From Acidobacteriota bacterium (GTDB lineage Bacteria > Acidobacteriota > Blastocatellia > Pyrinomonadales > Pyrinomonadaceae), in contig QQUY01000001.1 of assembly GCA_003385635.1 (NCBI GenBank), forward strand, positions 2,333,001-2,397,000: 64,000 nucleotides of DNA, given 5' to 3'. Made by a program: the position numbers and the translations under genes. Shown here piece after piece: positions 1-8,438 of this stretch. The notes beneath the pieces are model-generated. The model had not been told where the DNA came from. It saw nothing but the letters and a program-made list of their open reading frames with translations, and did no database searches. Positions within the stretch are counted from its first letter, which is position 1. Each line of letters starts with the position of its first letter.

Positions 1-1
1 A

Positions 2-448
2 ACTGACGAATGTTTGAAAGAGGTCGAAAACTCGCTCGTAGACAGAAAGATCAGCCGTGTTGCCGTTGCCACAGACGAAAGTGTTCTTGGCTGGGCGTGC
101 GGCGCACCACTATATGACAACTTTACTTGGGAGCTCGAGGTACTCGTTGTCAGGCGCGCGAAAAAGAACAAGGGTATAGGAACCGCGCTGCTGTCGGACT
201 TCGAACAACGTGTCATAGAGAATGGCGGCCTGAACGTTTTTCTTGGTACGGATGACGAGAACGGAAGGACAAGTCTGGGAGAGATTGACCTGTACCCCGA
301 TCCGTTAAGCCACCTTGGCGCGATCAAAAACAAAGGCGAACATCCGTTCGAATTTTACAAGAAACAAGGATACGCGATCTCTGGAGTTCTGCCGGACGCA
401 AACGGCAAGGGCAAACCTGATATCTTTATGACCAAGCGTCTGAAGTAA
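2..448 (+). CDS. GNAT-family N-acetyltransferase, AAC(6')-like (5' end outside window)
   Basis: The reading frame is open back to the first bases of the window, so the true start lies upstream. A TTG at 14 is in frame but has no convincing ribosome site. The acetyl-CoA-binding segment is visible as VVRRAKKNKGIGTALL (R-x-x-G-I/G-x-A form). The second half carries LGTDDENGRTSLG and DLYPDP, followed by HPFEFYKKQGY and a C-terminal PDANGKGKPDIF. This arrangement is characteristic of aminoglycoside 6'-acetyltransferase-like GNAT proteins. Such proteins move an acetyl group from acetyl-CoA to an amine, but family membership does not fix the substrate, and a role in resistance is not shown. The gene ends 60 bases before the kynurenine operon and may or may not be co-transcribed with it. 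Confidence 0.75.
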   Translation, partial: TDECLKEVENSLVDRKISRVAVATDESVLGWACGAPLYDNFTWELEVLVVRRAKKNKGIGTALLSDFEQRVIENGGLNVFLGTDDENGRTSLGEIDLYPDPLSHLGAIKNKGEHPFEFYKKQGYAISGVLPDANGKGKPDIFMTKRLK

Positions 449-508
449 GATTTAATGAGTATCCGTATCAGCAGGTCTCCAGTTTCTAAAGACCTTTAGG
501 AGTTTGAA

Positions 509-1030
509 ATGATTACGCGACCTATCAATTTTCAGAAATGGATCGATGAACATCGGCATTTGCTTAAGCCTCCGGTCGGGAACAAGTGTGTCTATGAAGA
601 CGCGGAGTTCATCGTAATGGTCGTCGGAGGGCCGAATTCCCGCAAGGACTATCACTACGACGAAGGCGAGGAGTTCTTTTATCAGATCGAGGGTGACATC
701 ACCGTCAAAATTCAGGAGAACGGGAAACCAGTAGACGTGCAGATCCAGGAAGGAGAGATCTTTTTGCTGCCTCCGAAGGTCCCGCACAATCCCATTCGAG
801 GTGCGAACACGGTCGGGCTTGTGATCGAAAGAAAGCGGCGGGAAGGCGAACTGGACGGCCTGCTGTGGTATTGCGAGAACTGCAACGAGAAGCTGTACGA
901 AGAGTATTTCGAGCTTGACGACATCACAACGCAGTTCCAGGGTATTTTTGAGAGGTTCTATTCGGATGAAGACCTCAGGACCTGCGACACCTGCGGCGCA
1001 ATAATGGAACCGCCTTCGAAACCGGTCTAG
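509..1030 (+). CDS. nbaC: 3-hydroxyanthranilate 3,4-dioxygenase
   Basis: This non-haem Fe(II) cupin enzyme opens the ring of 3-hydroxyanthranilate with O2 to give 2-amino-3-carboxymuconate semialdehyde (ACMS). The iron ligands of the family are recognisable as His49, Glu55 and His93 (YHYDEGEEFFY and LPPKVPHNP). The bacterial/fungal C-terminal rubredoxin-like metal site is present as two CxxC pairs, Cys122/Cys125 and Cys159/Cys162. At 173 residues it matches the usual length of bacterial HAAO. The ATG is preceded by an AGGAG about 7 bases upstream. It is the first catabolic gene of a plus-strand operon. Its product is the substrate of the decarboxylase encoded three genes downstream, which supports the assignment. 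Confidence 0.95.
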   Translation: MITRPINFQKWIDEHRHLLKPPVGNKCVYEDAEFIVMVVGGPNSRKDYHYDEGEEFFYQIEGDITVKIQENGKPVDVQIQEGEIFLLPPKVPHNPIRGANTVGLVIERKRREGELDGLLWYCENCNEKLYEEYFELDDITTQFQGIFERFYSDEDLRTCDTCGAIMEPPSKPV

Positions 1031-1037
1031 GCATTCA

Positions 1038-1496
1038 ATGCTATCACTAGTAGATGAGCTCGAATCGCTTGTACAGGGCCTCGAAAGTGCAGGCATTGAA
1101 AATGCCGTTTGCGGAGGGCTATCGTTGGCGATTCACGGTTATCCACGTGCTACGCTCGATATCAAACTTCTGACTCCTGAGACCTACGTCGAAGAGGCGA
1201 TTGAAGTTGGCATCGGATGCGGATTCGACATTGTAGGCGACGACTTATCGTTCAAAGACGGAAAAGTCGAGATAAGGAGAATCTCAAAGATCGACTCTGT
1301 GGGCGAGATCCTCTCGCTGGACTTCGTCATCGTTACTCCGATTCTGACGAATGTTTGGGAAGAACGAGAGTGAATCGACTTCGGTTCGACCTCACTCTGG
1401 GTGGTTTCTCGGGAAGGTTTGATCGCGATGAAGCGTCTGTCAGGAAGACTGCAGGATCTGGTCGATATTCAGAGTATTGGAGATGATAAAAACTGA
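1038..1496 (+). pseudogene. Nucleotidyltransferase-like protein, broken by an in-frame TGA
   Basis: The first 111 codons read as a small nucleotidyltransferase-superfamily protein (AbiEii/DUF-type), with the signature CGGLSLAIHGYPRATLDI near residues 24-43. The family usually has an Asp after DI (DxD); here it is Lys (DIK), so a catalytic acid appears to be lost. A TGA at 1371-1373 ends the frame, but the same frame continues with IDFGSTSLWVVSREGLIAMK and LQDLVDIQSIG to a stop at 1494-1496. That stretch is the normal C-terminal part of such proteins. A single CGA (Arg) to TGA change would explain this. The gene begins 7 bases after the dioxygenase stop, so it sits inside the kynurenine operon. 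It is probably inactive; a truncated but functional 111-residue product cannot be excluded. Confidence 0.7.
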
Positions 1497-1659
1497 TATG
1501 TCAGCGGAGGCCGTTCTGAGGCGTCTTCAGACAGTTGGTAGACTCAGAGAACTGTGTCTCGAGTTGAGACGAGCCAAGAAAATTGACGCCGGCTCTCAGT
1601 TCGAACCGCCGAGAAAGCGAGGCATCGAAGCTAAGAGGCAAACCCGTCCCGAATGCTGA
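1483..1659 (+). CDS. Small helical protein, partner of the nucleotidyltransferase gene
   Basis: A 58-residue protein starting at ATG 1483 (an in-frame ATG at 1498 is also possible). Its N-terminal half, SAEAVLRRLQTVGRLRELCL, looks like an amphipathic helix. The start overlaps the tail of the broken nucleotidyltransferase frame, and its stop overlaps the start of the ACMS decarboxylase gene by 7 bases, so translational coupling is likely. I have the impression that short proteins with this 'xSAEAVxRRLxxVxxLRxLCLxL' pattern follow such nucleotidyltransferases elsewhere, which would make it an antitoxin-like or regulatory partner. That is inference. The basic C-terminus after residue about 37 may simply be read-on sequence. 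Confidence 0.5.
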   Translation: MIKTDMSAEAVLRRLQTVGRLRELCLELRRAKKIDAGSQFEPPRKRGIEAKRQTRPEC

Positions 1660-2669
1660 AGATAGACATCCATACCCACATACTCCCGCGCGAACTTCCG
1701 AACTGGAAAGAGTCATTCGGCTACGGCGGTTTCATCACGCTTGACCACCACAAGCCCGGCTGCGCGAAGATGATGCGCGACGACGGCCATTTCTTTCGCG
1801 AGATCGAGGAAAACTGCTGGGACGGGCACGCGCGGATCCGCGACTGTGATGCACACGGGGTGGATGTCCAGGTGATCTCGACGGTACCTGTCCTTTTCGG
1901 ATACTGGACAGAGGCAAAGCACGGCGAAGATATCTCGCGTTTTCTGAACGAAGGGATTGCGGAGGTCGTCGATTCAAATCCGAAGCGGTTTGCGGGGCTT
2001 GCGACCGTTCCAATGCAGGATCCTGAGCTGGCAGCAAAAGTGCTTGAAGATGCCAAAGCGCTTGGACTCGATGGCGTTGAGATCGGCACGAATATCAATC
2101 AGAAAAACCTTAGCGAGCCAGAATATTTCGAGTTCTTCCAAGCCTGCAGCGATCTCGGAATGGCGATCTTTGTCCATCCGTGGGAGATGATGGGCCAGAA
2201 AGACACCGGCAAGTACTGGCTTCCGTGGCTTGTCGGAATGCCCGCGGAAACGTCTCGCGCGATCTGCTCGCTGATCTTTTCAGGTGTTCTCGAACGGCTT
2301 CCCGATCTGAGGATCGCGTTCGCTCACGGCGGAGGTGAGTTCCCCGCGACCATCGGCCGTATCGAACACGGATTCAAGGTCAGGCCGGATCTTGTAGCGG
2401 TCGATAACGACGTGAACCCGAGGGAGTATCTGGGAAAGATCTACTTCGATTCCCTAGTGCATTCCGAAGAAATGCTCAGGTATCTGATATCTATCGCAGG
2501 TTCCGATCACGTCGCGCTCGGCACGGACTATCCTTTTCCCTTGGGAGAGCTTGAGCCCGGAAGCTTGATCGAGTCGATGGACCTTGATGAAAAGACAAAA
2601 GCGGACCTTCTTCACGGTGCGGCACTGAAGTGGCTGGGGGCGGAGAAGAGTAGATTTGAGAGGGACTAG
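1653..2669 (+). CDS. nbaD: 2-amino-3-carboxymuconate-6-semialdehyde decarboxylase (ACMSD)
   Basis: This amidohydrolase-superfamily decarboxylase removes CO2 from ACMS to give 2-aminomuconate semialdehyde. It thereby steers tryptophan carbon into catabolism instead of quinolinate/NAD. The zinc ligands expected for the family are present: the N-terminal HTH pair (His7, His9), His175 in FVHPWEMMG and Asp292 in LGTDYPFP. The catalytic histidine is His225 in AFAHGGGEFP. At 338 residues it is the normal length. The start overlaps the preceding small gene, and the stop is immediately followed by the kynureninase ATG (no gap). Context (HAAO, KynU, KMO and formamidase in one operon) makes the specific reaction secure. 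Confidence 0.93.
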   Translation: MLKIDIHTHILPRELPNWKESFGYGGFITLDHHKPGCAKMMRDDGHFFREIEENCWDGHARIRDCDAHGVDVQVISTVPVLFGYWTEAKHGEDISRFLNEGIAEVVDSNPKRFAGLATVPMQDPELAAKVLEDAKALGLDGVEIGTNINQKNLSEPEYFEFFQACSDLGMAIFVHPWEMMGQKDTGKYWLPWLVGMPAETSRAICSLIFSGVLERLPDLRIAFAHGGGEFPATIGRIEHGFKVRPDLVAVDNDVNPREYLGKIYFDSLVHSEEMLRYLISIAGSDHVALGTDYPFPLGELEPGSLIESMDLDEKTKADLLHGAALKWLGAEKSRFERD

Positions 2670-3965
2670 ATGATCATCGCCGGGCCAGCAAACGAAGAGA
2701 ATTACGAGGCATCCCGTGAGTATTCGCGAGAAAAGGACGCGTTGGATCCGCTCCGAGCATTCCGTAACCGCTTTCATTTTCCCGAGACCGATTCGGGAGA
2801 GGACGCCGTCTATTTCACGGGCAATTCGCTGGGACTTCAGCCCAAGACAACGAAAGATTACGTTGATCAGGAGCTTGCGGACTGGGCAAGACTTGCAGTC
2901 GAAGGACATTTCGAAGCAGCGCATCCCTGGCTTCCCTATCACGAGTTTCTGACCGAGAAGATGGCCGAGGTCGTAGGCGCGAAGCCGATCGAGACCGTCG
3001 TGATGAATTCCCTGACCGTCAACCTGCACCTTTTGATGGTTTCCTTCTACAGACCCTCGAAAGAGCGCTTCAAGATCATGATCGAGGGGAAGGCGTTCCC
3101 TTCAGATCAATACGCGGTCAAATCTCAGCTCGCCTTCCACGGGATCGATCCAGCCGAAGGTCTGATCGAAGTTACGCCGCGCACGGGCGAGACCTGGCTG
3201 AGAACTGAAGATATCGTTGCGGCGATCAAGGAGCACGGTGAGAGCCTTGCGCTGGTGATGTTCGGGGGCGTGAACTATTACACCGGCCAGGCGTTTGACC
3301 TTGATTCTATATCCGAGGCGGGTCATTCAGTGGGAGCAGTCGTCGGATTTGATCTTGCCCACGCCGCGGGGAACATACATCTCAGGCTCCACGAAACAGG
3401 GGCCGATTTTGCTTGCTGGTGTTCGTACAAGTATCTCAACTCCGGTCCAGGCGGGGTCGCGGGGGTATTCGTTCACGAAAGGCACAAGGCGAATTTCGAT
3501 CTCCCGCGATTTTCAGGATGGTGGGGACACGACAAGGACTCCAGGTTCCAGATGGGACCGGACTTCAAAGCGATCGAAGGCGCCGAAGGATGGCAGATCT
3601 CGAACCCCCCGATCTTTCAGATGGCGGCCTTAATGGCATCGCTCGAGATCTTCTCGGAAGCCGGAATGGCCAAGCTATCTGCAAAATCGAAAGACCTCAC
3701 GGGATATCTGGAATTTCTTCTGGACGACATCGGAGACGAGAGGATCTCGGTTATTACTCCGAGGGATCCTAATCAGCGAGGCTGTCAGCTTTCGATCCGT
3801 GTCGATGGTGCGGACCGTTCCCTGTTCGAAAGGCTTTCCGGGCAGGAAGTCTTTGCGGACTGGCGCGAGCCTGACGTGATTCGTGTCGCTCCGGTGCCGC
3901 TATACAATAGTTTTGAAGACGTGTTCCGTTTCTCCGAAAGGCTCCGTAAGGCACTGGGCGAATAG
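2670..3965 (+). CDS. kynU: Kynureninase
   Basis: This PLP-dependent fold-type I hydrolase cleaves 3-hydroxykynurenine (or kynurenine) to 3-hydroxyanthranilate (or anthranilate) plus alanine. The PLP-binding lysine is Lys254 in CSYKYLNSGPGG, and the cofactor-contacting Asp is Asp228 in FDLAHAAGN. Other family features are YFTGNSLGLQP near residue 48 and FGGVNYYTGQ near 198. The length of 431 residues is typical. The gene starts directly after the ACMSD stop and is followed 18 bases later by kynurenine monooxygenase, so the genes are almost certainly co-transcribed. Given the presence of KMO and HAAO, 3-hydroxykynurenine is the likely main substrate. Confidence 0.95.
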   Translation: MIIAGPANEENYEASREYSREKDALDPLRAFRNRFHFPETDSGEDAVYFTGNSLGLQPKTTKDYVDQELADWARLAVEGHFEAAHPWLPYHEFLTEKMAEVVGAKPIETVVMNSLTVNLHLLMVSFYRPSKERFKIMIEGKAFPSDQYAVKSQLAFHGIDPAEGLIEVTPRTGETWLRTEDIVAAIKEHGESLALVMFGGVNYYTGQAFDLDSISEAGHSVGAVVGFDLAHAAGNIHLRLHETGADFACWCSYKYLNSGPGGVAGVFVHERHKANFDLPRFSGWWGHDKDSRFQMGPDFKAIEGAEGWQISNPPIFQMAALMASLEIFSEAGMAKLSAKSKDLTGYLEFLLDDIGDERISVITPRDPNQRGCQLSIRVDGADRSLFERLSGQEVFADWREPDVIRVAPVPLYNSFEDVFRFSERLRKALGE

Positions 3966-3983
3966 ACAGGATTCCACGCTCAA

Positions 3984-5381
3984 ATGAGTGAACAGAAAGT
4001 GATCATAGTCGGCGCGGGACTCGCGGGCTCTCTGCTCTCGATCTACCTCGCGAAACGCGGGATCGAGGTCGAGGTATATGAAGCCCGGCCCGATATGCGA
4101 TCGACCGAGATGTCGGCGGGGCGCTCGATTAACTTGGCGCTTTCAGACCGCGGGATAAAAGCGCTAAACGAGGTCGGAATGGACGAGTACATGCTGCGGG
4201 AAGCGATCCCTATGTACGGGAGACTCGTCCATGACGTTGAAGGAAACACAAAGATGCTTCCTTACAGCGGCCGCGAAGGAGAGTTCATCAACTCGGTTTC
4301 GAGGGGCGGCCTGAACCTCGCTTTGATCAACGAGGCGGACAATTACCGTGAAAGCAGATTTTACTTTGAACGCCGATGTATCGATTTCGACTGCCGCTCC
4401 GGCGAGGTCCTTATACGAAACGAGCGAACCGGAGAGGAACACGAGGTCTTCGGCAGCACCGTGATCGCTACGGACGGCGCAGGATCTGCGGTCCGCCGTG
4501 CGATGATGAACGGCGGCGTTCCCAGATTCAACTACTCTCAGGATTTTCTCGAGCACGGTTACAAGGAACTCAGCATTCCGCCGGGTGTCGACGGGACGTT
4601 TCAAATGGAAAAGAACGCGCTGCACATATGGGCGCGGCGGTCGTTTATGATGATCGCGCTTCCGAATTTTGACGGCAGCTATACGTGCACGCTGTTTTTG
4701 GCACACAAAGGAGAGAACAGCTTTGAATCGATCGATTCAGGTGCGTATCCATCTGCACGGCCAAACGGAAAAGAAGGCAGTTCATCCGCCGCTTTGATCC
4801 GCTTCTTCGAAGACCATTTTGCCGACAGCATTCCTTTGATCGGAAATCTTGAACACGAGTATTTCACCAATCCGACGGGCGATCTCGGCACGGTCAAGTG
4901 CTTTCCGTGGTATGCCGGCGACAAAGCGCTTTTGCTCGGCGACTCCGCACACGCGGTCGTACCCTTCTACGGACAAGGAATGAATGCCTCGTTCGAAGAC
5001 TGCCGGATCTTTGACGAACTGATCGATAGACACGGGACCGATTGGGGATTGGTTTTCGAAGAGTATTCAGAGGTTCGGAAGGAGAACACAGACGCGATCG
5101 CAGATATGGCCGTCGAGAACTTCTACGAGATGCGCGACGCGGTCGCCGATCCGGTCTTTCAAAGAAAACGGGAGCTCGAAACCCGCCTGGAGCAGGAGCA
5201 TCCGGATTACTTTTCGAAGTACTCGCTGGTGACTTTTCGCGAAGATGTTCCCTACTCTGAAGCGATGCGCCGGGGAAACGCGCAGGACAGATTGTTGATG
5301 GAGATCTGCGCCCGCGAACCCGAAACGGCCGCGATCGATACGGAACAGGTTCTCGCCGAGATCAAGGCCCTTGCCATATGA
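3984..5381 (+). CDS. kmo: Kynurenine 3-monooxygenase (FAD-dependent)
   Basis: This flavoprotein hydroxylase converts L-kynurenine to 3-hydroxykynurenine with NADPH and O2. The N-terminal dinucleotide-binding motif GAGLAG is at residues 10-15, followed by the Glu/Arg segment VEVYEARPDMR. The group A monooxygenase GD motif is in LLLGDSAHAVVPFYGQGMN. KMO-type substrate features such as SAGRSINLALSDRG and the long C-terminal segment are present. The length of 465 residues matches bacterial KMO. Unlike mammalian KMO there is no obvious C-terminal membrane anchor. The stop overlaps the next gene's ATG (ATGA at 5378-5381), implying translational coupling with the formamidase. Confidence 0.95.
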   Translation: MSEQKVIIVGAGLAGSLLSIYLAKRGIEVEVYEARPDMRSTEMSAGRSINLALSDRGIKALNEVGMDEYMLREAIPMYGRLVHDVEGNTKMLPYSGREGEFINSVSRGGLNLALINEADNYRESRFYFERRCIDFDCRSGEVLIRNERTGEEHEVFGSTVIATDGAGSAVRRAMMNGGVPRFNYSQDFLEHGYKELSIPPGVDGTFQMEKNALHIWARRSFMMIALPNFDGSYTCTLFLAHKGENSFESIDSGAYPSARPNGKEGSSSAALIRFFEDHFADSIPLIGNLEHEYFTNPTGDLGTVKCFPWYAGDKALLLGDSAHAVVPFYGQGMNASFEDCRIFDELIDRHGTDWGLVFEEYSEVRKENTDAIADMAVENFYEMRDAVADPVFQRKRELETRLEQEHPDYFSKYSLVTFREDVPYSEAMRRGNAQDRLLMEICAREPETAAIDTEQVLAEIKALAI

Positions 5382-6217
5382 AGATCACGCACGATTTCGG
5401 GAATGAGACTCTTGAGTTTGACCTCTCAAAGCCCTGCGACATCTCCATCCCCCTGAATTTCAACGGCCCACAGCCGAACGCCTACGGCGTCGATCCTGCA
5501 AGTTCAAAAGCTTGCGAATACGGTGGTCTGGTAGGCGACACACGCCGCGGCGGGAGCTGCAACTTCGAACAGGTCACTCTCATCCCGCACTGCAACGGAA
5601 CTCATACTGAATGTGTGGGGCATATCACCGACGAGAGGACCTCGATCGGCGACTCACTTCGCGAATCGCTTTTTGCCGCTGTTCTTATATCTGTGTCGCC
5701 GGAAGCCCTCTACGGCGCGGAAGACACATATCCGAACCAACCCGGAGAGACCGATCTCGCGATCACCGCCAAAGGGATTTCACGAAAGGTCGAGAAATAC
5801 CTGTCGGGAGATTCTGGAGTCAATGCGCTTGTCGTCAGGACGCTTCCGAACGATGAAGGAAAGAAGTCGCGACTTTACACCGATCTTGTCCCACCATTTT
5901 TTTCGACTGAGGCGATCCGGCTGGTAAGCCGGCTTGGGATCGATCATCTGATCTGCGATGTGCCCTCGATCGACCGGCTCCACGACGGAGGCAAGCTCTC
6001 CAATCACAGGATCTTCTGGAAGGTCGAGGAAGGATCGAACGAACTCGGCCCCGATTCGCGAACCGACCGGACCATTACCGAACTGGCGTACATTCCCGAC
6101 TCGGCGAAAGATGGGATCTATCTGCTGAATCTCCAGATCGCGCCATTTCAGTCCGACGCCGCGCCTTCACGACCGCTTCTTTATCCGGTCATCAGCGATC
6201 AGTACCCGGAGCGGTAG
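5378..6217 (+). CDS. kynB: Kynurenine formamidase, cyclase family
   Basis: This cyclase-family (PF04199-type) metal-dependent hydrolase is expected to convert N-formylkynurenine to kynurenine. The family's metal motif HxGTHxExxxH is visible at residues 71-82 (His71, His76, Glu78, His82). Typical KynB has Asp in place of Glu78. At 279 residues it is longer than classical KynB (about 210), resembling the longer cyclase proteins found in Bacteroidetes-type kynurenine operons. It is the last gene of the operon and overlaps kmo by four bases. The assignment to the formamidase step rests on context; the fold alone would only say cyclase-family hydrolase. Tryptophan 2,3-dioxygenase is not in the window. 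Confidence 0.8.
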   Translation: MKITHDFGNETLEFDLSKPCDISIPLNFNGPQPNAYGVDPASSKACEYGGLVGDTRRGGSCNFEQVTLIPHCNGTHTECVGHITDERTSIGDSLRESLFAAVLISVSPEALYGAEDTYPNQPGETDLAITAKGISRKVEKYLSGDSGVNALVVRTLPNDEGKKSRLYTDLVPPFFSTEAIRLVSRLGIDHLICDVPSIDRLHDGGKLSNHRIFWKVEEGSNELGPDSRTDRTITELAYIPDSAKDGIYLLNLQIAPFQSDAAPSRPLLYPVISDQYPER

Positions 6218-6532
6218 CGACGGGCCCTCTTCTCTCACGGAAAACGAACAGCGCAAATAAGAAGGCGCCAGCGGCGCCATATGTTAATAGCATTGCGAGG
6301 GCCAGATATCTGTACACTGTTGCTGCGCAAGCGCTGCTCTAAACGAGGGGGTTGTGCTCAAGGGTTGTGTCGGGCTACGCCCTCCAAATGCAGCGCAAGC
6401 GCTGCTCTAAACGGAATTTGTGTCATCTCTGAGATCTGGAATCTGAAATTCGAAAATCGGCCGCCGGCCGGCTTCGTTTCGCGGAACCTGGAACTCGAAA
6501 CTCGGAATCCGACGCAAGCCGCGTCCTCCAAC
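6218..6532. repeat. Intergenic region with two copies of a 24-base GC-rich repeat
   Basis: No gene is seen between the kynurenine operon and the convergent transglycosylase gene. The stretch holds two copies (6321-6345 and 6390-6413) of a short element centred on the palindrome GCAGCGCAAGCGCTGC, followed by TCTAAACG. Three more copies lie at 32895-32914, 33008-33031 and 33128-33151. The frame 6281-6592 runs through these repeats and shows no protein-like character. Confidence 0.6.
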
Positions 6533-6557
6533 GAAAAAAGCCGCCGAAATCGGCGGC
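6533..6557 (-). terminator. Rho-independent terminator of the lytic transglycosylase gene
   Basis: A perfect hairpin (GCCGCC-GAAAT-type, arms at 6540-6546 and 6551-6557) is followed on the minus strand by six T residues. It lies 28 bases past the stop of the minus-strand gene ending at 6585. Confidence 0.85.
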
Positions 6558-6584
6558 CTTTTCAAATCAGAATAAAGTCCGAGC

Positions 6585-8438
6585 TTACTTAGCCGGATCC
6601 GAACTCTTCACGGGAACGCGGATCTCGCGGCCCGCATTGAGCCTCGAATTGACATAGAGCCCGTTCAGTTTCGCTACCTCGACCGGAGAAGCACCGACAC
6701 GTTCAGCCAGCTTTCTTACTGTCTCACCCGACTTCGCTTTCACGATCCTCACGGACGGATCGGTGTCCACGGTTTCTTTCGTAGCTGGGCGGTTGTAACT
6801 CGTCGAAGCCACATTATTCCCAACCACCACCGGAACAAAGACCTTTCCGCGGGGCGACTTCATACCGGGATTCGCTTCTTTCAAAGCAGCCACGGTAACA
6901 CCCGTTCTGCGCGATATGCTTTCCCAGGTCTCTCCTTTTCCAGAGTTCGCAAGCCTGGTCGTATCGTCCTTTATCAAAGACCCGCGCCTGATGATCGCAA
7001 CAACTTCATTCGCTTTTCCTGCCGGAACACGAACAACGTAAGGCTCGGGAGGAGTCCTGTTCGTCCTGAGCTCCGGGTTCAGGAACCGCAGATATTGAAC
7101 CGTCGAATCAGACGCCTGAGCGATGAGATTCAAGCTGGTTGAAGCCGGAACCCGGAGCCTGTCGTACCGAAGCCTCGGAGCCGGTTTGATGTGTCCAAAA
7201 CCGTACTGATGTGGATTGTTCGCGATTAGGATCGTCGCGAGAATGTTCGGAACGTAGTTTCTCGTTTCTTTCGGAAGGTAGGGATACGCAGCCCAGAAAT
7301 TCGCAACTCCCGCGCGCCTGATCGCCCTGTCGACGTTTCCTTCGCCGCAGTTGTAACCGGCCATCGCAAGTTCCCAGTTTCCGCCGTAGCGATTGGCAAG
7401 GAACTTCAGATATCGCGCAGAAGCACGAGTGGCCTGCTCAAAACTCTGCCTTTCGTCGAGGTACGCCGTTCTGCGAAGACCGTACCTGGAACCGGTTCCA
7501 GGGATGAACTGCCAAAGCCCTGCGGCGCTCGCCCACGAATGAGCAGTCGGCTTCCAGGCGCTTTCGACCTGTCCAAGCCATGCAACGTTCTCCGGAACGC
7601 CCTCTTCGCGGAAGATCCTGCGGGCCATCGTCATAAAGTAACCCGAACGATACAGGCCGACTTCCATCGTCCTGCGTCCGCGGCCGCGGTAGTAGTTCAG
7701 GAACTGCTGGACCATGCGGTGCATCTGGAACGTAAATCCAAGCGACTTGTTGGCCGCGGCGTTTCTGATGACCTCATACTCGATCCTCGCTTCCGGATTG
7801 TCGACGTCCTGTTCAACTTCGTTAAGGACCAGCTTCGAAAGCTCGTCGAGCGGAGAAGCTTCAAACGATTGGTCCGCGAACCCGACGCCAAATTCCATTG
7901 CCGGAGATTCAGAGCCATCGACCGCAGCAGTGATCAAGGAATCTTCCGCTCCGGTCTCGACGGGCACCTTCAGCATCGCAGTGATGTTGTCGGCAACTTC
8001 GTCCTTTATCTCCCAGTTGCAGACCGTCGAAAGCCTTCTCAAATTTGCCGGTTGCTGCCCATTCGGGAACTCCATCCGGTAAATCGTTTCGATCAGCTCG
8101 TTGTAGCACTCCCGCAAGCCCTGATCGCGTTGAACATTCACCCCGGAAATGAGAAAGATCTCGACCGAACGATCGAAATCTTCTCGGGCCTGAAATCTGC
8201 GACTGTTGCTTAAATTGTCCAATCCCTGCTTGAAATACTTGCCGGCATCATTTGAGATCTGGCGGATCCTTGCCTCAGCTTTTGAAGCAGCTTCAGGTTT
8301 CGAGGCATTCCGGCCCGAAGAAGTCGAACCAGTCACCTGTGCAGAGACGGGAGACGAAGAAACAAGAAACGCGGCCAGCAACCCGATGCTGATCGCGCCC
8401 GAAAGATATTTTTGTAAACTATTGAAATAAAAGCTCAT
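6585..8438 (-). CDS. MltD-like membrane-associated lytic murein transglycosylase with LysM domains
   Basis: This is a secreted peptidoglycan-cleaving enzyme of the GH23/SLT type. I place the start at ATG 8438 because an N-terminal signal/anchor (YLSGAISIGLLAAFLVSSS, ending SAQ) follows directly; the frame could extend 44 codons further upstream but without sense. The SLT domain carries the catalytic Glu292 in GQVESAWKPTA, then SAAGLWQFIPGTG and MAGYNCGEGNVDRA, all typical of MltD. The C-terminal third contains two clear LysM repeats and one weaker one before them, for glycan binding. The N-terminal third is a low-similarity helical region. The gene is monocistronic with its own terminator. 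It probably works with MtgA and the M23 peptidase of the same window in wall turnover. Confidence 0.85.
   Translation of the reverse strand: MSFYFNSLQKYLSGAISIGLLAAFLVSSSPVSAQVTGSTSSGRNASKPEAASKAEARIRQISNDAGKYFKQGLDNLSNSRRFQAREDFDRSVEIFLISGVNVQRDQGLRECYNELIETIYRMEFPNGQQPANLRRLSTVCNWEIKDEVADNITAMLKVPVETGAEDSLITAAVDGSESPAMEFGVGFADQSFEASPLDELSKLVLNEVEQDVDNPEARIEYEVIRNAAANKSLGFTFQMHRMVQQFLNYYRGRGRRTMEVGLYRSGYFMTMARRIFREEGVPENVAWLGQVESAWKPTAHSWASAAGLWQFIPGTGSRYGLRRTAYLDERQSFEQATRASARYLKFLANRYGGNWELAMAGYNCGEGNVDRAIRRAGVANFWAAYPYLPKETRNYVPNILATILIANNPHQYGFGHIKPAPRLRYDRLRVPASTSLNLIAQASDSTVQYLRFLNPELRTNRTPPEPYVVRVPAGKANEVVAIIRRGSLIKDDTTRLANSGKGETWESISRRTGVTVAALKEANPGMKSPRGKVFVPVVVGNNVASTSYNRPATKETVDTDPSVRIVKAKSGETVRKLAERVGASPVEVAKLNGLYVNSRLNAGREIRVPVKSSDPAK

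Noticed and set aside
452-1096. 214-codon minus-strand frame
   Set aside because: Opposite-strand shadow of the 3-hydroxyanthranilate dioxygenase, whose metal ligands are all identifiable.
1371-1373. In-frame TGA as a selenocysteine or programmed read-through codon
   Set aside because: No SECIS-like stem or selenoprotein context is evident; the position corresponds to an ordinary Arg-like site in the family, and the DIK active site is already degenerate, so a nonsense mutation is simpler.
6281-6592. 103-codon plus-strand gene after kynB
   Set aside because: Covers two palindromic repeat copies and a terminator of the opposite strand; no ribosome site or protein features.
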